From DASSJT01 sp963715025 (GTDB lineage: Bacteria; Actinomycetota; Actinomycetes; Actinomycetales; Dermatophilaceae), in NCBI GenBank assembly GCA_963715025.1, contig CAVQQQ010000002.1, positions 310,001-374,000 of the forward strand: DNA of 64,000 nt, read 5' to 3'. A program made the position numbers and the translations under genes. Shown here piece by piece: positions 6,961 through 16,205 of the stretch; position 1 is the first letter of the stretch; each line of letters begins with the position of its first letter. The notes under the pieces are model-generated. The model did no database searches and was not told where the DNA came from. It saw only the letters and a list, made by a program, of their open reading frames with translations.

Positions 6961-9084
6961 TCAGGCCGGAACGCTGGCCACGCCCTGGGGCAGGAACCGG
7001 CGCCCGGTCATCTTCTCGGCAACCCCGGTACGGTCGAGCAGCGGCGTGATCCCACCGTTCCACAACTGGAAGCCGGCGCCGGTGATCATGGCCAGGTCGA
7101 TGTCCATCGGGGCCTGGGCGACTCCCTCGTCGAGCATCCGGCGCGCCTCGTCTGCGATCACCGACAGAACGCGCTCGCGGATCTCCTCCCGGGTGAGGAC
7201 GACCGGGCTGTCGGGCTTGGGAAGCAATGCGGCGACCTCGGGGTCGACCACCGGCCTGCCCTCGGGCCAGACATAGATGGCCGGCTTCTTGGCCTCGACG
7301 ATCTTCCGCAGGCCGGGGGAAACGTAGAAGCGGTCCGGGAAGGCTCGCGCGAGGGTCTCGTTGTTGTGCAGGGCGATGGCCGGGCCGACCAGACCGAGCA
7401 GGATGAACGGCGGCATCGGAGCGAGTCCGGCGAAAGCAGCATCGGCGACCTCGATCGGCGTCCCTTCGTCGACAACCTTGGCGACTTCCCCCATCCACCG
7501 GCCGAGCAGCCGGTTGACGATGAAGGAGGGGGAGTCCTTGACCAAGACCGTGGTCTTCTTCAGGGCCTTGCCGGTGGCGAAGGCCGTGGCGAGCGCCGCG
7601 TCGTCGGTCTTCGCGCCGGGGATGATCTCCAGGAGCGGCATCACCGCGACCGGGTTGAAGAAGTGGAAGCCGACGACCCGCTCGGGGTGCTGGAGATCGG
7701 ACGCCATCTCGGTGATGGACAGCGAGGAGGTGTTGGAGGCGAGCACGCACTCGGGCGAGACGATGGCCTCTACGTCGGCCCACACCTGCTTCTTGACCGA
7801 CATCTGCTCGAAGACGGCCTCGACGACGAACTCTGCGTCGGCGAAGCCGTCCTTCGAGATCGAGCCGGTGACGAGGCCCTTGAGGCGATTTGCGGCGTCC
7901 TGGCTGATCCGGCCCTTGGCGAGCAGCTTGTCGACCTCGCCGTGGACGTAGCCCACGCCCTTGTCCACCCGCTCCTGGTCGAGGTCGGTCATGACGACAG
8001 GGACGGTCAGGCTGCGGGCGAAGAGCAGGGCCAGCTGCGAGGCCATCAGGCCGGCGCCCACGATGCCGACCTTCGTGACCGGCCGGGCCAGCGCCTTGTC
8101 GGGAGCACCGGCAGGTCGCTTGGCCCGCTTCTGCACCAGGTCGAAGGCGTAGAGGCCGGCCCGCAGCTCGTCGCCCATGACCAGGTCGCCCACGGCTTCG
8201 TCCTCGGCGGCGAAGGCCGCCTCGCGGGTGGCGGTGCGGGCGCCGCGAACCAGCTCGATGGCGCGGTAGGGGGCGGGGGACTGCTTGCCGGTCTTGAGGT
8301 CGGCCAGGGCCTTGGCGGCCCCGAGTGCGGCCTCCCACTCCGACTCCTCACGGCTGACGTCGGTGCGCTCGACCGTCTCCGCACCGGTCAGGACGCGGGC
8401 TGCCCAGAGGAGCGACTCCTCCAGGAAGTCGGCCGGCTCGAACATGGCGTCGGCCATACCGAGCGCGAAGGCCTGCGGACCCTTGAGCATCGTGTTCATG
8501 TTCAGGGGGTTCTCGATGATGACCTTGAGCGCATTGGCGGGGCCGACGAGGTTGGGCAGGAGGTAGCAGCCGCCCCACCCCGGCACCAAGCCGAGGAAGC
8601 ACTCCGGCAGGGCCACCGCCGGAACCCCGGAGGAGATGGACCGATAGTCGGCCGCGAGGGCGATCTCGACGCCGCCGCCCATGGCGGCGCCGTTGACGAA
8701 GGCGAAGGTCGGCACGGGTAGGTCCATGATCGCCGAGAACGCGCGGTGGCCCGCTCTCGCGACCCCGACGGCGAGCTCGCGGACGGTGGCCTGGGCCATG
8801 GCCTTGAGGTCGGCACCGACGGCGAAGATGAACGGCTTGCCGGTGATGCCGACTGCCTGGATCTCACCGGCCTCGGCGCGCGCCCGTAGCGCGTCGACCG
8901 TGATCTCCAGGCCGGAGATGGTCTGGGGCCCGAACGTGTTGGGTTTGGTGTGGTCGAACCCGTTGTCGAGTGTGATCAGGGCGAGGGTGCCGGCGCCGCC
9001 GGGCAGGGAGATGTCCTGGACCGGCGTGTGGGTTACGACCTCCTGGAAGTCGGTGGCCTGCGGCGCTTCGGTGGTGGCAGTCAT
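6961..9084 (-). CDS. fadB: Fatty acid oxidation multifunctional protein, FadB/FadJ type
   Basis: A 707-residue bifunctional protein. The N-terminal half is a crotonase (enoyl-CoA hydratase) domain with the segment KPFIFAVGADLKAM and the oxyanion-hole region around FAFVNGAAMGGGVEIALAAD. Around residue 340 a 3-hydroxyacyl-CoA dehydrogenase Rossmann fold begins (VGIVGAGLMASQLALLFAR), followed by VVGFHFFNPVAVMPLLEII. It hydrates enoyl-CoA and oxidises the L-3-hydroxyacyl-CoA with NAD in beta-oxidation. The ATG at 9084 lies one base after the fadA stop codon, so the two genes form a translationally close operon in the order fadA-fadB. A strong hairpin follows the stop. Confidence 0.93.
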   Translation of the reverse strand: MTATTEAPQATDFQEVVTHTPVQDISLPGGAGTLALITLDNGFDHTKPNTFGPQTISGLEITVDALRARAEAGEIQAVGITGKPFIFAVGADLKAMAQATVRELAVGVARAGHRAFSAIMDLPVPTFAFVNGAAMGGGVEIALAADYRSISSGVPAVALPECFLGLVPGWGGCYLLPNLVGPANALKVIIENPLNMNTMLKGPQAFALGMADAMFEPADFLEESLLWAARVLTGAETVERTDVSREESEWEAALGAAKALADLKTGKQSPAPYRAIELVRGARTATREAAFAAEDEAVGDLVMGDELRAGLYAFDLVQKRAKRPAGAPDKALARPVTKVGIVGAGLMASQLALLFARSLTVPVVMTDLDQERVDKGVGYVHGEVDKLLAKGRISQDAANRLKGLVTGSISKDGFADAEFVVEAVFEQMSVKKQVWADVEAIVSPECVLASNTSSLSITEMASDLQHPERVVGFHFFNPVAVMPLLEIIPGAKTDDAALATAFATGKALKKTTVLVKDSPSFIVNRLLGRWMGEVAKVVDEGTPIEVADAAFAGLAPMPPFILLGLVGPAIALHNNETLARAFPDRFYVSPGLRKIVEAKKPAIYVWPEGRPVVDPEVAALLPKPDSPVVLTREEIRERVLSVIADEARRMLDEGVAQAPMDIDLAMITGAGFQLWNGGITPLLDRTGVAEKMTGRRFLPQGVASVPA

Positions 9085-9085
9085 C

Positions 9086-10297
9086 TCAGGACTCCTTGCC
9101 GTAGTCGGCGTGGTGGGGGTTCTCCCAGATCACGGCTCCGCCCATGCCGATGCCGATGCACATCGCCGTGAGCCCGTAGCGGACCTCGGGGTGCTCCTCG
9201 AACTGGCGGGCGAGCTGGGTCATGAGGCGCACGCCCGAAGAGGCCAGCGGGTGGCCGGTAGCGATGGCCCCGCCGTACTGGTTCACGCGCTCGTCGTCGT
9301 CGGCGAGCCCGAAGTGGTCCAGGAAGGCCAGCACCTGCACCGCGAACGCCTCGTTGAGCTCGAACAGGCCGATGTCCTCGATCGTGAGGCCGGCGCTCGC
9401 GAGCGCCTTCTCGGTCGCCGGAACCGGGCCGATGCCCATGACTTCGGGCTCCACGCCGACGAATCCGTAGGACACGAGCCGCATCTTGGCCGGCAGCCCG
9501 AGCTCGCGGGCCGCCTCCTCCGAGGCCAGGATGCACGCAGTCGCGCCGTCGTTGAGGCCCGCGCTGTTGCCCGCGGTGACCGAGCCGTGCGAGCGGAACG
9601 GCGTGTTCAGGTCCTTCAGGCTCTCCATGGTCGTGCCAGGCCGGGGCGGCTCGTCACGCAGCGCGAGGCCGAAGCCCTTCTCGATGCTTCTGGTCGCGAC
9701 TGGCACCAGGTCGGGCTGGATCTTGCCATCGACGTATGCCTGCGCCAGCTTCGCCTGCGAGTTGACGGCATACGCGTCTGAGCGGTTCTTGGTCAGGGTC
9801 GGGAACCGGTCGTGGAGATTCTCGGCCGTCGACCCCATGACCAGCGCGCTGGGATCGACGAGCTTCTCGGCCACGATGCGGGGGTTGGGGTCGACCCCCT
9901 CGCCCATGGGGTGGTGGCCCATGTGCTCGACGCCCCCGGCGATGGCGATGTCACAGGCGCCGAAGGCGATTGACGAGGCGGTGTTCGTCACAGCGGTCAT
10001 GGCCCCGGCGCACATGCGGTCGACCGAGTAGCCGGGTGTGGTCTTGGGCAGGCCGGACAGCATGGCGGCCAGCCGTCCGAGGGTGAGGCCCTGGTCGCCG
10101 ATCTGGGTGGTGGCGGCAATCGCCACTTCCTCGACCCGCTCGGGCGGCAGTTCCGGGTGTCGGCGCATCAGCTCTCGGATGCACTTGATGACGAGGTCGT
10201 CGGCGCGGGTCTGGGCGTACATGCCCTTCTCCCCGGCCTTGCCGAAGGGCGTCCGGACGCCGTCGACGAACACGACCTCACGCAGGGTGCGGGGCAC
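9086..10297 (-). CDS. fadA: Acetyl-CoA C-acyltransferase (3-ketoacyl-CoA thiolase)
   Basis: A 403-residue thiolase. The nucleophile is Cys96 in SVDRMCAGAMTA, the first catalytic histidine lies in GGAIATGHPLASSG, and the second cysteine is in the C-terminal AMCIGIGMGGAVIW. NEAFAVQ is also present. It cleaves 3-ketoacyl-CoA with CoA to give acetyl-CoA and a shortened acyl-CoA. The start is GTG at 10297, preceded by GGGAGG. It is the first gene of the fadA-fadB operon. A TTAC/GTAA inverted repeat lies about 60 bp upstream and may bind a fatty-acid-responsive TetR regulator. Confidence 0.94.
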   Translation of the reverse strand: MPRTLREVVFVDGVRTPFGKAGEKGMYAQTRADDLVIKCIRELMRRHPELPPERVEEVAIAATTQIGDQGLTLGRLAAMLSGLPKTTPGYSVDRMCAGAMTAVTNTASSIAFGACDIAIAGGVEHMGHHPMGEGVDPNPRIVAEKLVDPSALVMGSTAENLHDRFPTLTKNRSDAYAVNSQAKLAQAYVDGKIQPDLVPVATRSIEKGFGLALRDEPPRPGTTMESLKDLNTPFRSHGSVTAGNSAGLNDGATACILASEEAARELGLPAKMRLVSYGFVGVEPEVMGIGPVPATEKALASAGLTIEDIGLFELNEAFAVQVLAFLDHFGLADDDERVNQYGGAIATGHPLASSGVRLMTQLARQFEEHPEVRYGLTAMCIGIGMGGAVIWENPHHADYGKES

Positions 10298-10354
10298 GGT
10301 GGCCTCCCTTGGTGCGGAGTCTGGGGTAGGGCCAGGCGTGGCCCCTCCTTGATG

Positions 10355-10368
10355 TTACTAATCGGTAA
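10355..10368. promoter_or_regulatory. TTAC-N6-GTAA inverted repeat upstream of fadA
   Basis: A 14-bp AT-rich imperfect palindrome, 10 of 14 positions symmetric, lies in the fadA leader about 60 bp before the start codon. TetR-type repressors of fatty-acid degradation often bind such sites. No cognate regulator gene is adjacent. Weak, positional evidence. Confidence 0.35.
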
Positions 10369-10419
10369 TGCCCTCGTGGGCAGCGGTATGCCGTGAGAGC
10401 CGTCACGTCGCATGCCGGC

Positions 10420-11715
10420 TCAGGCGGGGTTGGCGGCGAATGCGGCTACGAGCATCGGCGCGACGATGTCGCGCTGCCACTGCCGGCAGCCCAGCGCGAG
10501 CAGGGCGGCGTCAAACGACTCCAGCGTCGGGCTGGGAGGGGGTGTCCACACGACACGGCGCAGGGGCTCCGGGCTGCACACGTTCTCCACCGGCACCGAG
10601 CGCGTCTCGGCGAACTCCAGCAGCTGGGCACGTAGGGCAGTGAGCCGCGCCGCCGCCACCGGGTCCTTCTCCGCCCAGGACCGCTGTGGTGGGGGGGCGT
10701 CGGAGGGGAGCGTCTTGGGCGGGAGCGCGGCCTCCGGCAGCGAGGCGGCTCGCTTGACCGCGGCCAGCCATTGCCGCTGGTAGCGACGCACCGCACGGTG
10801 GCCGGCGGGGAGGTCGTCCTCGGACGTCGGAGCCGCCATCGCGATCTCGACGACGAGGGCGTCGGGCAGGACGCGGCCCGGCGAGATGTCGCGTTCGCGT
10901 GCAATCCGGTCGCGCTCCTCCCACAGCTCCCGCACCATGGCGACGCCCCGGCGATGTCGCACCCGGTGCAGTCCGGAGGTGCGGCGCCACGGGTCGACCC
11001 GTACCGTCGGCTCCCAGTCGAGCAGGGCCGTGAACTCCTGCCGGGCCCACTCGTCCTTGCCCTGCGCCGCAAGGTCGACGCCCATGAGATTCCGAACCTC
11101 GACCAGGACCTCGACGTCGAGCGCGGCATAGCGCAGCCAGGGCTCGGGTAGCGGTCTCGTGGACCAGTCGACGGCCGAGTGCTCCTTGGCCAGCGAGAGG
11201 CCTAGGTAATGCTCCACCACGGCGGCCAGCCCGACCCGCGGCATCCCAAGCAGCCGCGCCGCCAGCTCGGTGTCGAAGAGCTGCTTCGGGCGCAGCCCCA
11301 CGTCGGCCAGGCAGGCGAGGTCTTGGGTGGCCGCGTGCAGGATCCACTCCGCGCCGCCGATGGCGTCGCCGACCGGGGACAGGTCCGGGCACGCGATGGG
11401 ATCGATCAGCCACGTCCCTGCCCCCTCCCGCCGCAGCTGCACGAGATACGCGTTCTGGCCGTACCGGTAACCGGACGCCCGCTCGGCGTCGATGGCCACC
11501 GGCCCCTCACCCTGTGCGATCGCCGCAGCGGCTCTCATGAGCACCCGCTCGCCCTGAACGACTGGCGGCACCCCGTCTGAGGGGTGCTCCAGCGGTGTCG
11601 GCCGAGGAGCTGTGTCCTCGGTCGCCGAGGTCGAGTCTTCAGCTAGGGGAGCCGAGTCCGTGGGGGGAGCCGAGTCCTCGGGCGAGGTCTCGGCCGGTGG
11701 GGCGTGGTCAGACAT
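10420..11715 (-). CDS. Ribonuclease D-like 3'-5' exonuclease with HRDC domain
   Basis: A 431-residue protein. An acidic, proline-rich, low-complexity N-terminus (about 45 residues) precedes a DEDDy exonuclease domain. Exo I is VAIDAERASGYRY (Asp-x-Glu), Exo II includes HAATQDL, and Exo III is RYAALDVEVL (Tyr and Asp). A C-terminal HRDC-type helical region follows (RERDISPGRVLPDALVVEIA). It is expected to trim tRNA or other RNA 3' ends. The ATG at 11715 immediately abuts the stop codon of the DUF3000 gene, so the two are co-transcribed. This pair is a familiar arrangement in Actinobacteria. Confidence 0.88.
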   Translation of the reverse strand: MSDHAPPAETSPEDSAPPTDSAPLAEDSTSATEDTAPRPTPLEHPSDGVPPVVQGERVLMRAAAAIAQGEGPVAIDAERASGYRYGQNAYLVQLRREGAGTWLIDPIACPDLSPVGDAIGGAEWILHAATQDLACLADVGLRPKQLFDTELAARLLGMPRVGLAAVVEHYLGLSLAKEHSAVDWSTRPLPEPWLRYAALDVEVLVEVRNLMGVDLAAQGKDEWARQEFTALLDWEPTVRVDPWRRTSGLHRVRHRRGVAMVRELWEERDRIARERDISPGRVLPDALVVEIAMAAPTSEDDLPAGHRAVRRYQRQWLAAVKRAASLPEAALPPKTLPSDAPPPQRSWAEKDPVAAARLTALRAQLLEFAETRSVPVENVCSPEPLRRVVWTPPPSPTLESFDAALLALGCRQWQRDIVAPMLVAAFAANPA

Positions 11716-12300
11716 TCAGCGGCGCTGCCCCGGAAGTGCGATGACGCCCTCAGGCAACGGGGGCAGGCCGGCGATCGTGCACAGCAGCTCCGACCACGCG
11801 CGCAGGTGGTCGCCGAGGTTGCCGCCCCGCGGCGTCCACGAGGCGCGCACCTCCATCTCCACTGCGGCGGGGCGATCTGCGAGACCGGCGAAACTCTCCG
11901 AGACCACGCGAGTGACGGTGCCTGCTTCAGCGGTGTAGGCGAGCCGATGGCTGTCGAGGGCATCGATCAGCCAGGCCCAGCCGACTGCCCCCAGCATCGG
12001 GTCTGACGCGAGTTCGGGTTCCAGCTCGGCGCGGGCGAACGTCACGGCTCGCCACACGCCGGCCCAGGGATCGGGCGCGGACGGGTCATGAAGCAGGACG
12101 AAACGGCCGGAGGCGAGCTCGTCCTCGCCACCGGCCGTGCTGACGACGTCGGCAGTCAAGGCCACGGCATACGGGGCAATGCGCTGGGGGGCGGGAACCT
12201 CGGTCAGACGGATCTCGGGACGCAGGCGAGCACCGCGCAGGTCCTTCAGGGCCTGGGCGAACTCCGGTGAGTGGCCACCGGACGGGGAACGACTAGCCAC
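11716..12300 (-). CDS. DUF3000 domain-containing protein
   Basis: A 194-residue soluble protein of the actinobacterial DUF3000 family. Recognisable parts are FAQALKDLRGARLRPEIRL, YAVALTADV, GRFVLLHDPSAPDPW and the terminal PPLPEGVIALPGQ. I chose the GTG at 12300, which has GAGG just upstream; the open frame extends much further 5' but that part lacks family character. No biochemical function is established. It sits directly upstream of the RNase D gene with zero spacing, which suggests a shared role in RNA metabolism, an inference from context only. Confidence 0.82.
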   Translation of the reverse strand: MASRSPSGGHSPEFAQALKDLRGARLRPEIRLTEVPAPQRIAPYAVALTADVVSTAGGEDELASGRFVLLHDPSAPDPWAGVWRAVTFARAELEPELASDPMLGAVGWAWLIDALDSHRLAYTAEAGTVTRVVSESFAGLADRPAAVEMEVRASWTPRGGNLGDHLRAWSELLCTIAGLPPLPEGVIALPGQRR

Positions 12301-12426
12301 CCTCGCAGGGTAGATCGCCCCGCGCGCGATCGGGAGGAGGCCACGCCGGGCACCCGGCCCGCGGATCGGAGTCCGCGGGCGAAGTACCAGCAGGTGGGCC
12401 GGCCATCTCGCCCATCGGTCCCGGGA

Positions 12427-12432
12427 TAGCGT
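12427..12432 (+). promoter_or_regulatory. -10 box for a leaderless DMT transporter transcript
   Basis: TAGCGT lies exactly six bases before the GTG at 12439, with no Shine-Dalgarno sequence between. This is the TANNNT-N6-start layout of leaderless actinobacterial messages. Confidence 0.55.
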
Positions 12433-12438
12433 TTCCGC

Positions 12439-13260
12439 GTGCTCTCGCTCCTGGCCCTCGGCTCCTCGGCCGCATGGGGCACGGCCGACTTCCTGGCCGG
12501 GCTGACCTCCCGCCGGCTGCCTGCCGCCGCCGTCGTCGGGTGGTCGCAGGGAATCGCCCTCCTTGCCCTGTCCCTCGTGGTTCTGTCGCAGGGCGACCTC
12601 GGCGACCCGGGCTGGATCGGGTGGAGCGTCCTGGCGGGCGGCGCTGGCGCGGGCGCCCTCGTCTGCTTCTACGCCGCTCTGAGCACCGGCACGATGGGGG
12701 TCGTGGCACCGGTCGCCTCGCTGGGCGTGGCCGTCCCCGTCGTGCTCGGCATCGCCACCGGCGACCGGCCCTCCCCCGTGGCATGGGTGGGCATGGCCGT
12801 CGCCATCACGGGGGTGGCCCTCGCTTCGGGACCGGAGCTGAGCGGCGCCGTGTCCGCCCGGCCGGTCATCCTGGCGACCATCGCGGCAGTCGGCTTCGGT
12901 GTGGCGCTGTTCGCCCTCGACCGTGGCGCCCGCGTTTCGACCCTGCACACGCTCTGGGGCATGCGGTGCACGTCGGTTCTTGCCTTCGCCGCCGCTGCGC
13001 TGCGTCGGCGCAGCGCCGGCGGGGTCGGCCTTCCCGACCTGCCCATGCTGGCGCTCATCGGCCTGGGCGACCTAGGCGCCAACGTCCTCTTCGCCGTGGC
13101 GTCGAGCCAGGGCCAGGTCTCCGTGGCCAGCGTCCTCGCCTCGCTCTACCCGGTCGCCACGGTCCTGCTCGCGCGCACAGTACTCCACGAGCGGCTTCGC
13201 GGGATCCAGAAAGCCGGCGTGGTGCTGTCGATGCTGGGCGCCGCCGCGATCGCCGCGTGA
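12439..13260 (+). CDS. EamA/DMT-family transporter
   Basis: A 273-residue membrane protein with about ten hydrophobic helices in two repeats, the layout of the drug/metabolite transporter superfamily. It begins SLLALGSSAAWGTADFLAG, typical of EamA repeats, and the second repeat begins near residue 150. The C-terminal SVASVLASLYPVATVLLAR and the final GVVLSMLGAAAIAA are also characteristic. It probably exports a small metabolite; the substrate is unknown. The GTG start is set by a -10 box six bases upstream and the immediate start of the first helix. hemE follows 41 bp downstream with its own promoter-like box. Confidence 0.85.
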   Translation: MLSLLALGSSAAWGTADFLAGLTSRRLPAAAVVGWSQGIALLALSLVVLSQGDLGDPGWIGWSVLAGGAGAGALVCFYAALSTGTMGVVAPVASLGVAVPVVLGIATGDRPSPVAWVGMAVAITGVALASGPELSGAVSARPVILATIAAVGFGVALFALDRGARVSTLHTLWGMRCTSVLAFAAAALRRRSAGGVGLPDLPMLALIGLGDLGANVLFAVASSQGQVSVASVLASLYPVATVLLARTVLHERLRGIQKAGVVLSMLGAAAIAA

Positions 13261-13289
13261 GCGGCGCCAAGCGGCCGGCCCGGCTCGCC

Positions 13290-13295
13290 TACGAT
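13290..13295 (+). promoter_or_regulatory. -10 box for a leaderless hemE transcript
   Basis: TACGAT is six bases upstream of the hemE GTG at 13302, with no ribosome binding site. This matches the leaderless pattern seen at several other genes here. Confidence 0.55.
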
Positions 13296-13301
13296 TCAGC
13301 G

Positions 13302-14342
13302 GTGACACCTGACAGCCCCGCACAGAGCACCCTGGTCCGCGCAGCGCTTCGCCGGCCTGTGGACCACACCCCGGTGTGGTTCATGCGGCAGGCCGGGCGC
13401 TCCCTGCCGGAATACCGCCGGGTGCGCGAGGGCATCGGGATGCTCGAGTCCTGCCAGAGGCCGGATCTCGTCGCCGAGATCACGCTGCAGCCGGTGCGCC
13501 GCCACGGCGTCGATGCCGCCATCTTCTTCTCCGACATCGTGGTCCCACTGGCCGCTGTCGGCGTCGACCTCGACATCGTGGCCGGTGTCGGGCCCGTCGT
13601 GTCGGAGCCGATCCGCAGCCGCGCCGACCTCGACCGCCTGCCCGAGCTCACCCCCGACCAGGTGCCCTACGTCGCGGAAGCCGTGAAGACCTTGGTCGGC
13701 GAGCTGGGGGCCAGACCGCTCATCGGATTCGCCGGCGCGCCCTTCACCCTTGCCTCCTACCTGGTGGAGGGCGGCCCCAGCAAGCACCACGAGCACACCA
13801 AGGCCCTGATGCACGGAGACCCCGGTCTGTGGCATGACCTGTGCGCCCGCCTGGCGCAGATCTCCGGCGCCTTCCTGCGGGTCCAGGCCCAGGCCGGTGC
13901 GTCCGCCATCCAGCTGTTCGACTCCTGGGTCGGAGCGCTGTCACGCGCCGACTACCTGCGTTTCGTGCAGCAGCACTCGGAGACGGCGCTGGCCGCCGTG
14001 GCCGACCTCGGGGTGCCGCGCATCCACTTCGGCGTCGGAACCGGTGAGCTGCTCGCGGCGATGGGTGCGGCCGGTGCCGATGTCGTGGGGGTCGACTACC
14101 GAGTGTCACTCACCGATGCCGTGGCCAGGCTGGGCAGCGGGTATGCCGTCCAGGGCAACTTGGACCCTGCCCTCCTCTTCGCGCCCTGGGAGGCGGTGGA
14201 GGCGAATGTGCGCAGGGTCGTCGACGAGGGCCGGGCCGCACCGGGACACATCTTCAACCTCGGCCATGGGGTCCTTCCGAACACCGACCCCGACGTGCTG
14301 ACCCGGGTCGTGGAACTCGTCCACGAGGTATCGGCGCGCTGA
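13302..14342 (+). CDS. hemE: Uroporphyrinogen decarboxylase
   Basis: A 346-residue protein of the URO-D family. The N-terminal signature PVWFMRQAGRSLPEYR carries the substrate-binding arginines, IFFSDIVVPL supplies the key aspartate, and GFAGAPFTLASYL is the second signature. It decarboxylates the four acetate side chains of uroporphyrinogen III to give coproporphyrinogen III in the cytoplasm. The GTG at 13302 is preceded by a TACGAT box and fits the family's usual length. The product feeds the HemY and HemQ steps encoded at 16.2-18.3 kb, although two opposite-strand genes intervene. Confidence 0.95.
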   Translation: MTPDSPAQSTLVRAALRRPVDHTPVWFMRQAGRSLPEYRRVREGIGMLESCQRPDLVAEITLQPVRRHGVDAAIFFSDIVVPLAAVGVDLDIVAGVGPVVSEPIRSRADLDRLPELTPDQVPYVAEAVKTLVGELGARPLIGFAGAPFTLASYLVEGGPSKHHEHTKALMHGDPGLWHDLCARLAQISGAFLRVQAQAGASAIQLFDSWVGALSRADYLRFVQQHSETALAAVADLGVPRIHFGVGTGELLAAMGAAGADVVGVDYRVSLTDAVARLGSGYAVQGNLDPALLFAPWEAVEANVRRVVDEGRAAPGHIFNLGHGVLPNTDPDVLTRVVELVHEVSAR

Positions 14343-14383
14343 CGCTGAGCCGAGTGCTCGCGGCCACCGGGTCCTTGCCCTCG

Positions 14384-14398
14384 CTGGCGGATCGCCAG
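14384..14398. terminator. Short hairpin between convergent genes
   Basis: CTGGCG and CGCCAG pair around a three-base loop, with further weak pairing outward. It lies between the convergent 3' ends of hemE and the YczE-like gene and could terminate either transcript. Confidence 0.45.
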
Positions 14399-14400
14399 GG

Positions 14401-15000
14401 CTAGGCGCTGACGCGGGTCTGTCCGAAGAGCCGCCGTGAGACGAAGTCGACAGCCGGACCGACGAAGAGGACCACCACGAGCGTGCCTGGCCCGACGGCT
14501 GCGCCCAGCGACCAGCCGATGAGCGCCCCGCCCACCTGCAGGATGCTGTAGCTCCATCGGAAGCTCAGCGGTGGGTCGAAGGACAGCGCGGCTGCCTCCG
14601 CCGGTCCGGCACCGGTGCGCGAGGCGAGGTAGCCGGCGACGCCGACGGTCAGCAGGCCGAACGCCGCGCCGAGCTCGAGAACCCGAGTGGCCATATCCGT
14701 GGGACCGGGCAGCAGCGGCAGCGCCGCGCTGACAACCGCGCCGACCACGACGGCCTGCACGATCGTGCCGAAGCCGGGGCGCGTGCCGCGGCCCCAGGCC
14801 AGGGCGATGAGGATCAGGCCGACGACAAGGTTGACGAAGGCGAACGGCACACCGGTCGCCACAGTGAGCCCGTTCACGAGAGTGGAGTAGCCGTCCGAGC
14901 CGAGCGACGCGTCGAGCAGGACGGCGACCCCGACGCCCAGGACGACGCACGAGAGAACGAGCTGGATCACACGCTTGGCCACGGGAGGTGCAACCGACAC
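14401..15000 (-). CDS. YitT/YczE-family membrane protein
   Basis: A 199-residue integral membrane protein with about five hydrophobic helices. LSCVVLGVGVAVLLDASLGSDGYSTLVNGL and TGVPFAFVNLVVGLILIALAW are typical of the YczE/YyaS/YitT family. These proteins are widespread and poorly characterised, and some are near regulators of transport. The start is GTG at 15000; there is no clear ribosome binding site. It is the downstream neighbour of the DUF4349 lipoprotein gene on the same strand, 37 bp away. Function unknown. Confidence 0.75.
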   Translation of the reverse strand: MSVAPPVAKRVIQLVLSCVVLGVGVAVLLDASLGSDGYSTLVNGLTVATGVPFAFVNLVVGLILIALAWGRGTRPGFGTIVQAVVVGAVVSAALPLLPGPTDMATRVLELGAAFGLLTVGVAGYLASRTGAGPAEAAALSFDPPLSFRWSYSILQVGGALIGWSLGAAVGPGTLVVVLFVGPAVDFVSRRLFGQTRVSA

Positions 15001-15037
15001 CCGCAGCGAATGCTTCCCCGATCCGGGGCACCGACAG

Positions 15038-16081
15038 CTAGGCGGTCGGCGAGCCCCCGGTGCCGGCCGCGGGTGCCGGCGTGGCGGTCGGCGCCGAGGG
15101 GAGGGTCCGTGATGCGCGGCGGCGGCGCAGCCAGAGGGTCAGCGGGTAGGCCACCAGGGCAGCGAGGAGCGCGAAGGGCAGGAGCGCACCGATGACGGTC
15201 ACCAGTGCTGAGGCCGAGGCCGTGAACGCCGACCATCCGCGCTTCAGCCCCGCGAGGAACCCCGTTTCGTCCTTCTCGACCACGCTCGGGTCGGTCGTCA
15301 GGCTCACCTGGACCGGCGAGCGCGCGATGCTGTCCTTCAGCGCAGCCATCTGGGACTCCAGCGCCTCGAGGTCAGCCTCCCGGCGGGCCAGTTCCGACTC
15401 CAGGGCGACGATCTGCCCGATGTCGGTCGCCCGCGCCATCAGGGCCCGAACCCGATCGACGCTCGCCCGCATGGTCTTCAGTCGCGCGTCCGTGTCGACG
15501 TACTGCTGTTTGACGTCCTCGCTGGAGGACTGCCGCGAGATCACCGTGCCGAGACGGCTCACGTCGTCGAGGAAGGCGTCGAGGCGATCGGCGGGAACCG
15601 AGATCGTGATCTCGCCATAGGTGTTGGCGGTCACCCGGTTGCCCTCCACCGGCACCGGCCCGCTGCTCCCCCCGATGTTCTCGGCGAGGATGAGTCCCCC
15701 TGCGGCGGTGCTCGCCGCCCGGACCGCAGCTGCCGCCTGGGCGATGTTCTTGACCTTGAGGGACAGCTGCGCGCGGCGCGCGAGGTACTGGCTCGAGGGA
15801 GTGAGAACCGCGGGAGCCACCTTCGCGGCGTCGCCCGCTGCACCCGATGCGCCTGCCACCGACTTCCGCTCGGATGCGGCGCCGGGCGACTGCGCGCTGT
15901 TGGGCGCCTCGCCCCGTGATGCCCCGGACGACGCGCTGTTGTCCGAGCCCGCCCCGCAGGCCGCCGCGCCTACCAGCAGACTCGCTCCGATGGCCAGCGC
16001 CCCCAGGACCCTCCGCGCGGACCCGGTTGGCCTGCCCCCAGAAATGCCCCGAGAAATGTGCCGAGAAATGCTCCTTGACAT
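15038..16081 (-). CDS. DUF4349 domain lipoprotein
   Basis: A 347-residue exported protein. The N-terminus is basic with a near-repeat SRHISRGISGG, followed by a hydrophobic core and the lipobox VGAAAC, so it is probably lipid-anchored. After a Ser/Ala-rich linker, the DUF4349 region starts at RRAQLSLKVKN. It contains a long predicted coiled coil (DARLKTMRASVDRVRALMARATDIGQ and on). A C-terminal transmembrane helix and an RRRR stop-transfer follow. The ATG at 16081 has AGAGGGG upstream; open frame continues 5' but without signal-peptide character. The role is unknown; the family has been linked to envelope processes only by association. Confidence 0.82.
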   Translation of the reverse strand: MSRSISRHISRGISGGRPTGSARRVLGALAIGASLLVGAAACGAGSDNSASSGASRGEAPNSAQSPGAASERKSVAGASGAAGDAAKVAPAVLTPSSQYLARRAQLSLKVKNIAQAAAAVRAASTAAGGLILAENIGGSSGPVPVEGNRVTANTYGEITISVPADRLDAFLDDVSRLGTVISRQSSSEDVKQQYVDTDARLKTMRASVDRVRALMARATDIGQIVALESELARREADLEALESQMAALKDSIARSPVQVSLTTDPSVVEKDETGFLAGLKRGWSAFTASASALVTVIGALLPFALLAALVAYPLTLWLRRRRASRTLPSAPTATPAPAAGTGGSPTA

Positions 16082-16205
16082 GTCTGAAACCCCTCTGCGT
16101 CCGTGCTGCCCGGCGGGCTCGCTCTCCGAGTGGGACGGAGCCCGGAGGACCAGACGTTCCCACCTCGCTGTCTCGATCCGGTCACGCTCCTGAGAGGGTT
16201 TGGGC

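Noticed and set aside
16200..16205. TTG as the start of hemY
   Set aside because: The ATG at 16206 has the proper distance from GAGAGGG; the TTG is too close.
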